Below, piece by piece: positions 16,463-24,573 of a stretch of DNA of 64,000 bases (the first letter of the stretch is position 1; each line of letters opens with the position of its first letter). The position numbers were made by a program, and so were the translations under genes. This DNA comes from Streptomyces sp. CHD11. Its GTDB lineage: Bacteria > Actinomycetota > Actinomycetes > Streptomycetales > Streptomycetaceae. The stretch lies in contig NZ_JABTTS010000010.1 in assembly GCF_018638295.1 (NCBI RefSeq), positions 24,844 to 88,843 of the forward strand, read 5' to 3'. Below the pieces are notes generated by a model. That model searched no databases. It was not told where the DNA came from and was given only the letters and a program-made list of their open reading frames with translations.

Positions 16463-18327
16463 CGCGCCGCCTCCAGCTCCGCGAGCGCGGTCCGTGCCGC
16501 GCGGGCGCCCAGCGGCGAGAATCCGGGATTCAGTTCCAGCGCCGCGGTGAGGGAGCCGCGGGCGGCGCGCTCGTGCCCGGCGGCCTTCTCGATCATTCCC
16601 CGGTGGTAGAGGAAGACGGCGTTGCGGTAGCCGGTGGCCGTGGCCCGCCGGGCGTACCGGAGGGCCTCCTCGTCCCGTCCGTTGACGTGCAGCGCCCAGG
16701 CGAGAGCGTCCGCGGTGTGCACACTGTGCCGCCGCTCCCACTCCGCGCGGGCCGCGCGCAGGGCCTCGGCCGGGTCGCCGTGGTCGGCCGCGGCGAGCGC
16801 GGTGTCGAGGTCGGCCTCCACCCCGCCGACGCGGGCCAGCGCGAACCAGGCGTCGACGAGGGCGTACTGGTCGCGTGCCTTCGCACGGTCGCCGTCGGCG
16901 CCGCGCGTCTCGTACAACTCGCCGAGCGCGACGAGCGGACCGGGCAGCGGGGAGCGGGCGACCACACGCTCCAGTGTCCCGACGGCCCCCGCGTGGTCGC
17001 CGCTCGCGGCCTGGGCGCGCGCCCGGCCCTCCAGGGCCGGAAGATGGCCGTCGTCGGCGGCGAGCGCCCGCGCGTAGTGCGTGAGGGCCGTCCGGTACTC
17101 GCCCTGGTTCCAGGCGAGCTGTCCCAGCGCGGTCGCCACGTACGCCACGTCGGCCGGCGAGGCCGCGCCGTCCAGGGCCCGTTCCAGCACCTCCCGCGCG
17201 GTGCGTACGTCGCCCCGCAGTTCCCGTACGTAGGCGTACCGCGTGAACACGGGGACCCCCGGCCGCCTGCGGTCGGCGGTGGACGCGGCCTCGGCGGCCT
17301 CCCCGTACCGGCCGAGCTCGACCAGGGCGTCGATACGGGAGCACAGGGCGCGCTCGCTGTAGGGGTTCTGTTCCAGGGCCCGGCCGGCGTGCTCCAGGGC
17401 CCCGGTGAAGTCGTGCCGCGCGGCGGCGAGGGCAGCCTGTCCGGCGAGGGCGGGCTCGTTGTCCGGTTCCAGGGCGAGGGAACGCTCGAGCGCCCGCTCG
17501 GCCTGCGGGTAGCGCGAGGGGTCCCCCTGGAGGCGCGCCTGCTCGACGTAGGCGGTCCCCAGGGTGGCCCAGCCACCGAAGTCCCGTGGCTGCGCACGCA
17601 GGTGGGCCTGCAGGGACCGGATGCCCGCCCCGAGATCACCGCCGGCGAGCACACCGGCCGCGACCGTCCCGCCCGCCGCGGTCGCGTCCCGCCCGGCCTC
17701 CCGGTCCCCGCCCGCCGCGACGCTTGCGGCGGTCATCGCGACGGCCAGCAGGACGGCGCAGGAAGCGGCGTGCACCCCGGGCCCCCGGCGCGCGGCAGCG
17801 GCGAACCGCCGAAGCGCCGCGATCCTCCCCGGCGCGACGCCCGCACCGTCGAGGGTCGCCGGCTCCCGGATCTCACCGTCGGCGGTCGCCGGCTCCCGGA
17901 ATCCGGCTTCCGCCTCCGTCCGCGGACCGCCCTCCGGCCCGTCCTTCCCCGCCACCCGCTTCCCCGCCGCACCGGGGCCGGTGTCCGACCCGTCCCCGGC
18001 TGCCGGGCCGTCCTCCGCCCGCGCGGGCCCAGCACCGGCCCGCCCCGTCACCGTGTCCGGAGCGGCGTCCGGCCGGTGGTGCGCCCCCGGGCGCCGCGCG
18101 GCCCCCGGCGCGGGTGCGCGGACCGTGCCGGCGCCCTCGTCGTCGGCCGTCCTCGGCACGGGCCCGGCGCCCGGGGCACCGGGCCCGTCCGCCCGGCCGG
18201 GCCCCTCCTTCGGTGTCCCGCCCCCGGCGGGCGGTCGTACGGGGTCCGGTGTGTCCTCGGGGCCGGAGACCGGCGGTACGGCCGCCCGCTCGTTCTCGCG
18301 GGCGCTGTCGTTGGTGCGGGGAGCCAT
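16459..18327 (-). CDS. Membrane-anchored TPR-repeat protein
   Basis: 622 aa from ATG 18327. The first 170 residues are a disordered Pro/Gly/Ala/Glu tail. A single membrane helix follows (ASCAVLLAVAMTAASVAAGG, about 187-207), then a series of tetratricopeptide repeats to the end (WATLGTAYVEQARLQGDPSR, ALEHAGRALEQNPYSERALC, LAWNQGEYRTALTHYARALA, AARGSLTAALELNPGFSP). The repeats are predicted to lie outside the membrane and to bind another protein. The gene sits between DUF4331 and the NicO transporter, and its stop overlaps the TTG of the latter. I infer it organises the DUF4331/transporter complex; no enzyme domain is present. Confidence 0.82.
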   Translation of the reverse strand: MAPRTNDSARENERAAVPPVSGPEDTPDPVRPPAGGGTPKEGPGRADGPGAPGAGPVPRTADDEGAGTVRAPAPGAARRPGAHHRPDAAPDTVTGRAGAGPARAEDGPAAGDGSDTGPGAAGKRVAGKDGPEGGPRTEAEAGFREPATADGEIREPATLDGAGVAPGRIAALRRFAAAARRGPGVHAASCAVLLAVAMTAASVAAGGDREAGRDATAAGGTVAAGVLAGGDLGAGIRSLQAHLRAQPRDFGGWATLGTAYVEQARLQGDPSRYPQAERALERSLALEPDNEPALAGQAALAAARHDFTGALEHAGRALEQNPYSERALCSRIDALVELGRYGEAAEAASTADRRRPGVPVFTRYAYVRELRGDVRTAREVLERALDGAASPADVAYVATALGQLAWNQGEYRTALTHYARALAADDGHLPALEGRARAQAASGDHAGAVGTLERVVARSPLPGPLVALGELYETRGADGDRAKARDQYALVDAWFALARVGGVEADLDTALAAADHGDPAEALRAARAEWERRHSVHTADALAWALHVNGRDEEALRYARRATATGYRNAVFLYHRGMIEKAAGHERAARGSLTAALELNPGFSPLGARAARTALAELEAAR

Positions 18328-18431
18328 GGCCTCTGTCTCTCCTCGGTGCTCGGAGGCGCGGCCCGTGCCGTGGGGGTCGGGGGACGGGCCGCGCCGGTCG
18401 TCGGGGTGGGCCGGAGTACCGGCCGCCGGGG

Positions 18432-19964
18432 TCAGTACGCCCGGCCGCGCATCCGGCGCCACCACATCAGCGCCACGCCGATGAGCAGCAGCCCGCCGGC
18501 GCCGGCCCCCGCGGACGCGGCGATCAAAGCCGTGTCGTCCGAGCCGTCCGCACCCGCGGGCCGCAGCGCGTCACCGAGCTGGTTGCGCACGTCGTTGGCG
18601 CTGTCCACACCCTTGGCGAGCGGGCCGCGTGACCCCTCCGTGGGGTTCGCCAGGTACGGGAAGGCCGCCCCGAACTCCTTGTCGTTGGCGTCGACCGCGT
18701 CACCCAGGTCGTTCTCCGCACCCACCAGCTCGCCCTCGACGACCTGCAGCGCGGCGTCGATCACGTCGTCCGTCAGCCGCCGCCCGTTGGGGAAGCCGGC
18801 GGTGTCCCCGTCCAGGACACCCAGCCGCTTCGGCTCGGCGGCCGGCTCGATCGAGGTGTTGAGGCGCAGCATCTCCGACGGTGTCACGTGCGGCGGCTGG
18901 TTGAGCCCTTCGACGCCTTTCAGGAACACGTCGACCAGGTCGTCGCGCGGCTCGTCCGGAGCGGGGATCTTGTAGATCGCCTCGATGAGCTTCGGCAGCT
19001 CCGGCTCGGTGACGTTCTTCAGGAACTGCGCGTCGTCCCACGGCCCGGACGCGTTGAACGTGTCCTTGTCCTTCAGCGGGTTGACGACCTCGTTCACCAG
19101 CGGGTTGCCCAGCCGTGACACCTGGACGAAGTCCCCCTCGGCGTTCTTGCGCTGCGTCGTCGACCAGACACCGACCACCGGCTGGTCCGCCGACTCGGTG
19201 ATCATGGCGGTCGGGACCTGGAGCGCCAGGGAGTTGACGTTGTACCCCTTGAGCGTGTCGTTGCCGACCTCGGAGAGGTTCCCGCCGTACAGCAGGTCGA
19301 ACACCCGCAGGTCCAGGAAGAACGGGTCGTCCGCCTGGCCGGCGAACGTCGTCGCCCCGCCCGCCAGTTCGTACACCGCCTGCTTGCGCAGCGTGTCGTA
19401 GTCCGGCATGGAGGCCTTGCCGACGTTCGACGGCGCGACCGGCACATCCTCCGCGATCTTCGTGCGGGACACCGCGTGCTGGTCCTTCAGCTTCAGCAGC
19501 TCGATGTCGTAGGTCTGGGTGATGTTGAGGTCCTGGTCGTCCAGACTGGTGACCGGGCCGGTGTTGTAGAGGAACGTCTTGTCGTTCTTCGTGTGCGTCG
19601 TGAAGGTGTAGCGGAAGAGCAGCTCGCCCTGCGCGTCACCGTTGTTGTCGATATGGATGTCGTACTGGGCGTCCTCGGCGAACGTGAAGAAGTTCGGCCC
19701 GCCGGCCGGTTCCTCGAAGGGGATCCAGTTCGCGATGAGCGTCGTCGTGTCCGGCTTGTCGGGGCTGACGAACGCGTACAGGTCCGTGTTGTCGTACTGC
19801 GGGGTGCCCGATATCAGCGGGGCCTCCCGGTGGGAGGAGGCGGAGGCCGCCTCGGGTTGCAGCGCGGTCACGCCGGCGGCTGCGAGCCCCCCGGCCGCCA
19901 GCGCGCCACAGATCAGGGTCGCGAGACTCCTGCGCCCCGCGCCGGTCCTGGAGTTAGGTGTCAT
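18432..19964 (-). CDS. Secreted, C-terminally anchored DUF4331 protein
   Basis: 510 aa. The N-terminal signal (GRRSLATLICGALAAGGLAAAG) is followed by SSHREAPLISGTPQYDNTDLYAFVSP, the defining start of DUF4331. The domain continues with LIANWIPFEEPAGGPNFFTFA and ends around residue 460. A last hydrophobic helix (GLLLIGVALMW) and WRRMRGRAY would fix it in the membrane. DUF4331 has no agreed biochemical role; the conserved HREAP motif could bind metal. It heads the run DUF4331-TPR-NicO-kinase and faces the sigma factor gene across about 250 bases, so it is a good candidate for direct SigK control. Confidence 0.85.
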   Translation of the reverse strand: MTPNSRTGAGRRSLATLICGALAAGGLAAAGVTALQPEAASASSHREAPLISGTPQYDNTDLYAFVSPDKPDTTTLIANWIPFEEPAGGPNFFTFAEDAQYDIHIDNNGDAQGELLFRYTFTTHTKNDKTFLYNTGPVTSLDDQDLNITQTYDIELLKLKDQHAVSRTKIAEDVPVAPSNVGKASMPDYDTLRKQAVYELAGGATTFAGQADDPFFLDLRVFDLLYGGNLSEVGNDTLKGYNVNSLALQVPTAMITESADQPVVGVWSTTQRKNAEGDFVQVSRLGNPLVNEVVNPLKDKDTFNASGPWDDAQFLKNVTEPELPKLIEAIYKIPAPDEPRDDLVDVFLKGVEGLNQPPHVTPSEMLRLNTSIEPAAEPKRLGVLDGDTAGFPNGRRLTDDVIDAALQVVEGELVGAENDLGDAVDANDKEFGAAFPYLANPTEGSRGPLAKGVDSANDVRNQLGDALRPAGADGSDDTALIAASAGAGAGGLLLIGVALMWWRRMRGRAY

Positions 19965-20218
19965 GCCGTCCGTCCTCAGTGCCAACTTGCCTGACGCACT
20001 GGGATTCGGAGCATGGAGCGGGCCGGATTGGTCGACTTTCGAGAAGAGTTGCCGCACCCCTCCCGCGACGCCGCTCCGCCCGTAGCATTTCTCGCTGCCG
20101 GCCCGCGTTTTCGGCCCGGTGATCCGTACTTCCCATCCGGAGGCGCGCTCGCTGCGCATGCCTCGTGCGACCGGGCGGCCCCGAGGGGGCCTGTGAGACC
20201 TGTAGGAGGGGACACGCG
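19965..20218. promoter_or_regulatory. Divergent intergenic region between DUF4331 and sigK-like genes
   Basis: 254 bases without a convincing gene, holding the promoters for both directions. The start-proximal site for the sigma gene is AGGAGGGG at 20204-20211. I could not identify matched -35/-10 pairs for the two promoters by eye. A shared SigK-type promoter motif would be expected if the sigma factor controls both sides. Confidence 0.5.
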
Positions 20219-20761
20219 TTGGAGGCGGACGAGCTGCTGGTGCTTGTGGCCGCGGGCGACCAGAAGGCGTTCGAGCACCTGTACGGAATGGTCTCCGGCC
20301 CCGTGTACGGGCTGGTGCGGCGCGTGGTGCGCGATCCCGCGCAGTCCGAGGAGGTGGCTCAGGAGGTGCTGCTCGAACTCTGGCGCTCCGCCGCGCGGTT
20401 CGACCCGGGCCGGGGCAGCGCGCTGTCCTGGGTGCTCACCCTCGCCCACCGCCGCGCCGTCGACCGGGTGCGCAGCGCCCGTGCGGCGGGCGAGCGCGAG
20501 CAGCGCGAGGCCCGGCGCGGTCACGGCCCCGCCTTCGACCAGGTCGCCGAGGAGGTCGAGGCCGGGCTCGAACGTGAGTGGGTACGCCGCTGCCTGGACC
20601 GTCTCACCACGCTCCAGCGGCAGTCGGTCACCCTCGCCTACTACGACGGCTACACCTACCGGGAGGTGGCCGAGCGGCTGTCGTTGCCGCTGGGCACGGT
20701 CAAGACCCGTATGCGTGACGGCCTCACCCGCCTGCGCGACTGCCTGGGAGGCGCGGCATGA
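20219..20761 (+). CDS. ECF RNA polymerase sigma factor, SigK-like
   Basis: 180 aa from TTG 20219, seven bases after AGGAGGGG; no ATG or GTG fits better. Region 2 is FEHLYGMVSGPVYGLVRRVVRDPAQSEEVAQEVLLELWR with the usual DPAQSEEV core. Region 4 is LTTLQRQSVTLAYYDGYTYREVAERLSLPLGTVKTRMRDGLTRLR. It is typical of ECF group SigK/ECF19, held inactive by an RskA-type membrane anti-sigma factor. Its stop overlaps the anti-sigma start (ATGA), as expected for stoichiometric co-expression. Confidence 0.88.
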   Translation: MEADELLVLVAAGDQKAFEHLYGMVSGPVYGLVRRVVRDPAQSEEVAQEVLLELWRSAARFDPGRGSALSWVLTLAHRRAVDRVRSARAAGEREQREARRGHGPAFDQVAEEVEAGLEREWVRRCLDRLTTLQRQSVTLAYYDGYTYREVAERLSLPLGTVKTRMRDGLTRLRDCLGGAA

Positions 20762-21576
20762 GGCTGTTCGGCCGACCGGGAACCCGCGGCGCGGCGCACT
20801 CGCTGGCCGCCCCCTACGCCCTCGACGCCCTGGAGCCCGCCGAGCGCGTCCGCTTCGAGAAGCATCTGAGGTCCTGCGGCCGCTGCACCGCCGAGGTGCG
20901 CGATCTCGCCGAGGACGCCGTCCGTCTCGCCTGGTCCACGGCCGCCCCCGCGCCGCCCGCGATGCGGGACCGGGTGCTGGCAGCCGTACGGACCACGGCG
21001 CAGGAGCCGGCGCCGCAGGACCCCGCACGGGCGCGGGCGACACAGCTGCCGCCCCATGTCTGGGGCGCCGCGCCGCCGCCGCGTGACCGGGAGCGGCGCC
21101 GGTCACCGCTGTTCGTGCCGTTCGCGACGGCCACCGCCGCCGCGGCGCTGGTCGTCGCCTCGCTCTTCGCCGTCCAGGCGGACCGCACCCAGGACCGGCT
21201 GAACGCCGAACGCGACCGGTCACGTGAGATCGCCCACGTTCTGGCCGCCCCGGACGCCCGTGCGAGCAGTGGCCAGGACGCGCGGGGCCGCACGATCGGA
21301 GTGATCGCCTCCGCGTCGACGCGCGGCGCGGTCGTCACTCTGGGCGGATACGGAGACCCTCCGAACGGACGTGTGCGCCAGCTCTGGCTCATGGGCCCGG
21401 GGGAGCGGCCGCGGTCCCTGGGGCTTTTCGCGGGCGACACGCCCCTGGTCGTGTCCGGCCTCGACACCTCGGCGACGTCACTCGCGGTGACCGTCGAGCC
21501 CGGCGGCGGCTCACCGCAGCCCACCGGCCAGCCCATCGTCCAACTCGCCCTGAAAACGGTCGGATTCGGAGAGTAA
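20758..21576 (+). CDS. RskA-family zinc-dependent anti-sigma factor
   Basis: 272 aa. The N-terminal cytosolic domain carries the anti-sigma zinc motif HLRSCGRC (HxxxCxxC) at about 38-45 and AAPYALDALEPAERVRFE. One membrane helix follows (ATATAAAALVVASLFAVQ, about 122-140), then an external RskA C-terminal domain (VTLGGYGDPPNGRVRQLWLM, GDTPLVVSGLD, LALKTVGF). It binds and inhibits the sigma factor encoded just upstream until an extracytoplasmic signal triggers its proteolysis. The signal is unknown; the neighbouring metal transporter suggests metal or redox. Confidence 0.88.
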   Translation: MRLFGRPGTRGAAHSLAAPYALDALEPAERVRFEKHLRSCGRCTAEVRDLAEDAVRLAWSTAAPAPPAMRDRVLAAVRTTAQEPAPQDPARARATQLPPHVWGAAPPPRDRERRRSPLFVPFATATAAAALVVASLFAVQADRTQDRLNAERDRSREIAHVLAAPDARASSGQDARGRTIGVIASASTRGAVVTLGGYGDPPNGRVRQLWLMGPGERPRSLGLFAGDTPLVVSGLDTSATSLAVTVEPGGGSPQPTGQPIVQLALKTVGFGE

Positions 21577-21702
21577 CCGACGCGGGTTCGTCAACACCCT
21601 TACGGGGAAGGTGAATCCCGTGACCTCGATACACGAGTGCCCGGCCGGGGAGATAGGGTTACCCTGCCCGGGCCGGGTGGACTCGTACGGGTGGGGAGTG
21701 AC

Positions 21703-21978
21703 ATGGAACAGATAACAGTGCGCAGCAGGGCCAGGATCCCTGCGATCACCTGCGGTAGCAGCGCGAGCAGTTCGCGCCTCGACCGCCATCTTTCGGTTCT
21801 GTCGGGACCGGCGGTCCCGCAGCGGGAGACGGCCGAGGCGACGTCGCTGATGCGCGAGCTGACCGCGCGTGAGCCCGTGCACGGCCGCGGCGCCAGGGGC
21901 TCACGGGCCCGGATGAGCCGCGTCTCGCTCTTCGCCCCGCTGCGTCGACTGCGCCGCTCCCTCTTCGGCAGCCGGTAG
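21703..21978 (+). CDS. Small basic conserved protein, 91 aa, unknown
   Basis: ATG 21703 follows GGGGAG at 21692-21697. The product starts MEQITVRSRARIPAITCGSS, has a Ser-rich turn and a middle QRETAEATSLMRELTAREP, and ends in a strongly basic tail RRLRRSLFGSR. No membrane segment or known domain is visible. I recall near-identical short proteins in other Streptomyces, so it is probably conserved and real. The upstream sequence tagggttaccc contains a plausible -10 hexamer and a small palindrome. Confidence 0.68.
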   Translation: MEQITVRSRARIPAITCGSSASSSRLDRHLSVLSGPAVPQRETAEATSLMRELTAREPVHGRGARGSRARMSRVSLFAPLRRLRRSLFGSR

Positions 21979-22131
21979 CGCCCGCGCCGGGCGGTCCAGC
22001 CGTCCCGGCGCAGCGCCCCGCCGGGTCCGTCCCCGCGGCACCCCCATTCCACATGTCCCCCCGCCGGCGCCCCCGGTCCCACCCGGCTGCGATCCCGGGG
22101 GCCCGCCGGCCGTTCCCCTCCTCCCCGTGCC

Positions 22132-22405
22132 TCACCGCCTGCCGCGCGCGTACTCCCGCACCGCGAGGGGCGCGAACACCGCGAGCAGCACCGCGCACCG
22201 GACCAGCGACCCCGCGACGGGATGAGCCACCGGCCACGCCGCCCCGTCCGGTACGGACGCGTTGCCGAACAGATCCCGCGGAGCCGTCGCCACCGCGCTG
22301 ATCGCATTCCACTCCGCCACCGTGCGCAGCCAACCAGGCAGCCCCTCGGTGGGGAGGTACGCGCTGGACAGCAGCGGCCGCAGGAAAAGACCGCCCCGCC
22401 CAGCC
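22132..22405 (-). pseudogene. ABC-2 type permease, C-terminal fragment
   Basis: The minus strand from about 22405 down to TGA near 22132 reads GLFLRPLLSSAYLPTEGLPG, then WLRTVAEWNAISAVATAP and a last helix ending REYARGRR. This is the last third of a DrrB-type ABC-2 permease, with the signature tail LPxWL...NPxT region. No start, no N-terminal helices and no partner ATPase are present, and a frameshift lies near 22400. It is a truncated remnant. The 150 bases between it and the small basic gene show nothing else. Confidence 0.6.
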
Positions 22406-22492
22406 GACCGGCCGCCTCTCCGAGGCCCAGGCGTGCGGCCAGGCGTGCGGCCGGAGTCGCCGTTCCGGTCCGTGGCCCGTGCGCGGTGGTCC

Positions 22493-23695
22493 TCAGAGGA
22501 GGGTGAGCTGGCCCTCGGGGCCCTCCTCGTGCGCGTCGAGCACCGAGGCGGGGCGGCGGGCGGAGCCGGGGACCGGGAGCACGCCCGCCCCGCGCAGTTC
22601 GGCCGGGGTGATCGGGGCGGGGATCGGCTGCTGCGTCAACATCGCCCGCTGCGGCCGCAGTTCGGCCAGCAGGGCGAGGACCGTGATCAACTCCAGGAGT
22701 TCCGAGGTCCAGGCCTGCGGCCAGGCGTGCGGCCGGATCGCGGTCAGGGTGCCCGGTTCGGGTGCCTCCGTGCGCGCCGCGAACCACTGCTCCAGCACCC
22801 GTACGCCGCCGGCCTCGTAGTCCCACGCCTCCGGCGGTACCGGAGCGACGCGGCCCTCGTCGACCAGCAGAGCCTCCTCCTCCCGGTCGTAGCGCACGGT
22901 CAGCGGCCGGGAGGGCAGCGGGGCGCGCACGTACGGGCGGCGCCCGCCCGGCAGCCTGGGCCGTTCCCCGTCGCGCCGCATCAGCCACAGCATCCGGCGG
23001 CCCACCGCCACCCCCTGTTCCCAGGTCTCCGGGTCCCCGGTGAGCGGCACCGCGAGCCCGCGCGGTGCGGGGTGTGCCACGGCCGCGGTCCAGGCGAGGA
23101 CGTCGACGGGGGAGAGGCCGTGACCGAGCCGGGCGGTGAGATGGTCCGTCAGTCCCGGCGCCAGATTGGGCTCGGCGGCGCCCGGCCTGCGGTACAGCGG
23201 ACGGACGCGTCCCGTGCGGAGCACAGGCAGCAGGGAGGTGACGAGCAGCGGCGGTCCGGCGCAGTCGCCGGCGCCGGCACCGCCCCGCGCGGGGCCGGCC
23301 TCGACGGCGAACACCTGTCGCTCGTCCGCCACTCGCCACAGCTCGGGCCGGGCGGCGTCGATCAGCCGCTGGTCCGGGATGAGCCACTGCTCGTCGAAGG
23401 GGGCGTACAGGATCCGCACCGGCTCGGGGCACGGGCCCGAGGCGCGGGCCAGCTTCTCGGTGCCGCCGTTCCGGCCCGGCAGCCGTCCGACCGCCGTGTG
23501 CGGGGTGCGGGAACGGGTCGGCCGGAACAGCAGCTCGCGGTCGGCTCCCCCGGCCTTCATCAGGGCGTCCCAACGGGCTTTCAGGGACGTCGCGTCGGGG
23601 GCCGCCGGCCACCCCCGGCCGAGGCGCGGCGGTGCGACGGACCACGGCATGAGGTCCGCCAGCAGCGGAGCGTCGTCGTGCGTCACGCTGGGCAT
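22493..23695 (-). CDS. Stand-alone type ISP restriction/modification C-terminal-like protein
   Basis: 400 aa from ATG 23695 (MPSVTHDDAPLLADLMPWSV). It resembles the C-terminal specificity domain of type ISP restriction-modification enzymes as it occurs in Streptomyces: LYAPFDEQWLIPDQRLIDAARP, RVRPLYRRPGAAEPNLAPGL, KLPGG-like loop RLPGGRRPYVRAP, then VPPEAWDYEAGGVRVLEQWF and TSELLELITVLALLAEL. No helicase, nuclease or methyltransferase motif (DPPY/NPPY) is present in the polypeptide or nearby, so a full restriction system is unlikely. It may have been co-opted as a DNA-binding or defence-related orphan. Recognition is from memory of the family. Confidence 0.62.
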   Translation of the reverse strand: MPSVTHDDAPLLADLMPWSVAPPRLGRGWPAAPDATSLKARWDALMKAGGADRELLFRPTRSRTPHTAVGRLPGRNGGTEKLARASGPCPEPVRILYAPFDEQWLIPDQRLIDAARPELWRVADERQVFAVEAGPARGGAGAGDCAGPPLLVTSLLPVLRTGRVRPLYRRPGAAEPNLAPGLTDHLTARLGHGLSPVDVLAWTAAVAHPAPRGLAVPLTGDPETWEQGVAVGRRMLWLMRRDGERPRLPGGRRPYVRAPLPSRPLTVRYDREEEALLVDEGRVAPVPPEAWDYEAGGVRVLEQWFAARTEAPEPGTLTAIRPHAWPQAWTSELLELITVLALLAELRPQRAMLTQQPIPAPITPAELRGAGVLPVPGSARRPASVLDAHEEGPEGQLTLL

Positions 23696-23796
23696 CGTAC
23701 GACCCCGGACCCCGCCGGCGGACTCCCTTTCCCCGCCTCCGGACGGGAGGCGCCCGGCACACCCGCCTGACGCCACGGGGCGGTCCGCCGGGCGGA

Positions 23797-24546
23797 TCAG
23801 GTGGCGTCCAGCGTCACCGTGAAGGAGAAGCGGTCACCCCGGTAGCTGATGACGGCCACGTCCAGGACCCGGCCGCCGGTGTCATAGGTGATGCCGGTGT
23901 AGTGCAGGATCGGGCTGAGCAGCGGGACCCGGAGCAGACGGGCCGTCTCCGGATCGGCCAGCCGTGCCTCCACCGTGTCCGTGATCCGGCTGATGTCCGC
24001 CCCGACGGCATCCCGCAGCACCTTGGTCATGGGCCATCGCACCAGGTCGTCCAGGTCGATCAGGGGGGCCAGTTCCGGGCGGACGTAGTTGCGGGCGTGG
24101 TTCGTCGGCTCGCCCGTCTTCTCGTCGCTGCGCAGCCGGTGGTAGGCGGCCGCCTCGGACAGGTCCGGGAAGTGCTCGGCGATCTCCGCCGGCACCGGAG
24201 CCGGGCCGTGCTCCAGCAGTTCGGTGGTCATCCCGGACTGCTGGGCGACGATCGCGTCCACCGAGCCCAGCAGCCGCACCGGGGCGCCCCGCCGGGCGCC
24301 GGGCTCGATGAACGTGCCGCGCCGGCGGTGGCGGGTGATCAGCCCCTCGTCCTCCAGCTCCTTCAGCGCCTGCCGCATGGTGAGCACGCTCACCCCGTAG
24401 TGCCCGGCCAGCTGTTCCTCGGTGGGCAGACGCAGGGGGTCCCGGGGCGAGCGGCCGAGGATCGAGGCGCGCAACGACTGCGACACCTGATACCAGAGCG
24501 GCAACTTGCGGTTCAGGACGATCGAATCCGGAGCAAAGGAGGTCAC
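23797..24546 (-). CDS. GntR/HutC-family transcriptional regulator, likely of hmgA
   Basis: 249 aa. The N-terminal winged HTH (LPLWYQVSQSLRASILGRSP, RLPTEEQLAGHYGVSVLTMRQALKELEDEGLITRHRRRGTFIEPG) precedes a UTRA ligand-binding domain with ITDTVEARLADPETARLL and ILHYTGITYDTGGRVLDVAV. It follows hmgA on the same strand after 27 bases, so a role as aromatic-acid-responsive repressor of homogentisate catabolism is the natural inference. The effector would be homogentisate or a derivative. A likely operator is noted at 25952-25971. Confidence 0.83.
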   Translation of the reverse strand: MTSFAPDSIVLNRKLPLWYQVSQSLRASILGRSPRDPLRLPTEEQLAGHYGVSVLTMRQALKELEDEGLITRHRRRGTFIEPGARRGAPVRLLGSVDAIVAQQSGMTTELLEHGPAPVPAEIAEHFPDLSEAAAYHRLRSDEKTGEPTNHARNYVRPELAPLIDLDDLVRWPMTKVLRDAVGADISRITDTVEARLADPETARLLRVPLLSPILHYTGITYDTGGRVLDVAVISYRGDRFSFTVTLDAT

Positions 24547-24573
24547 GGGCTATCCGTACCGGTCGACAACGGT

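Noticed and set aside
16573..18975. 800-codon plus-strand frame over the TPR gene
   Set aside because: Low-complexity composition, no start signal, and it runs across two real minus-strand genes.
22493..23695. Complete restriction-modification or phage-defence system
   Set aside because: No nuclease, helicase or methyltransferase motifs in the protein or its neighbours; only a specificity-like domain.
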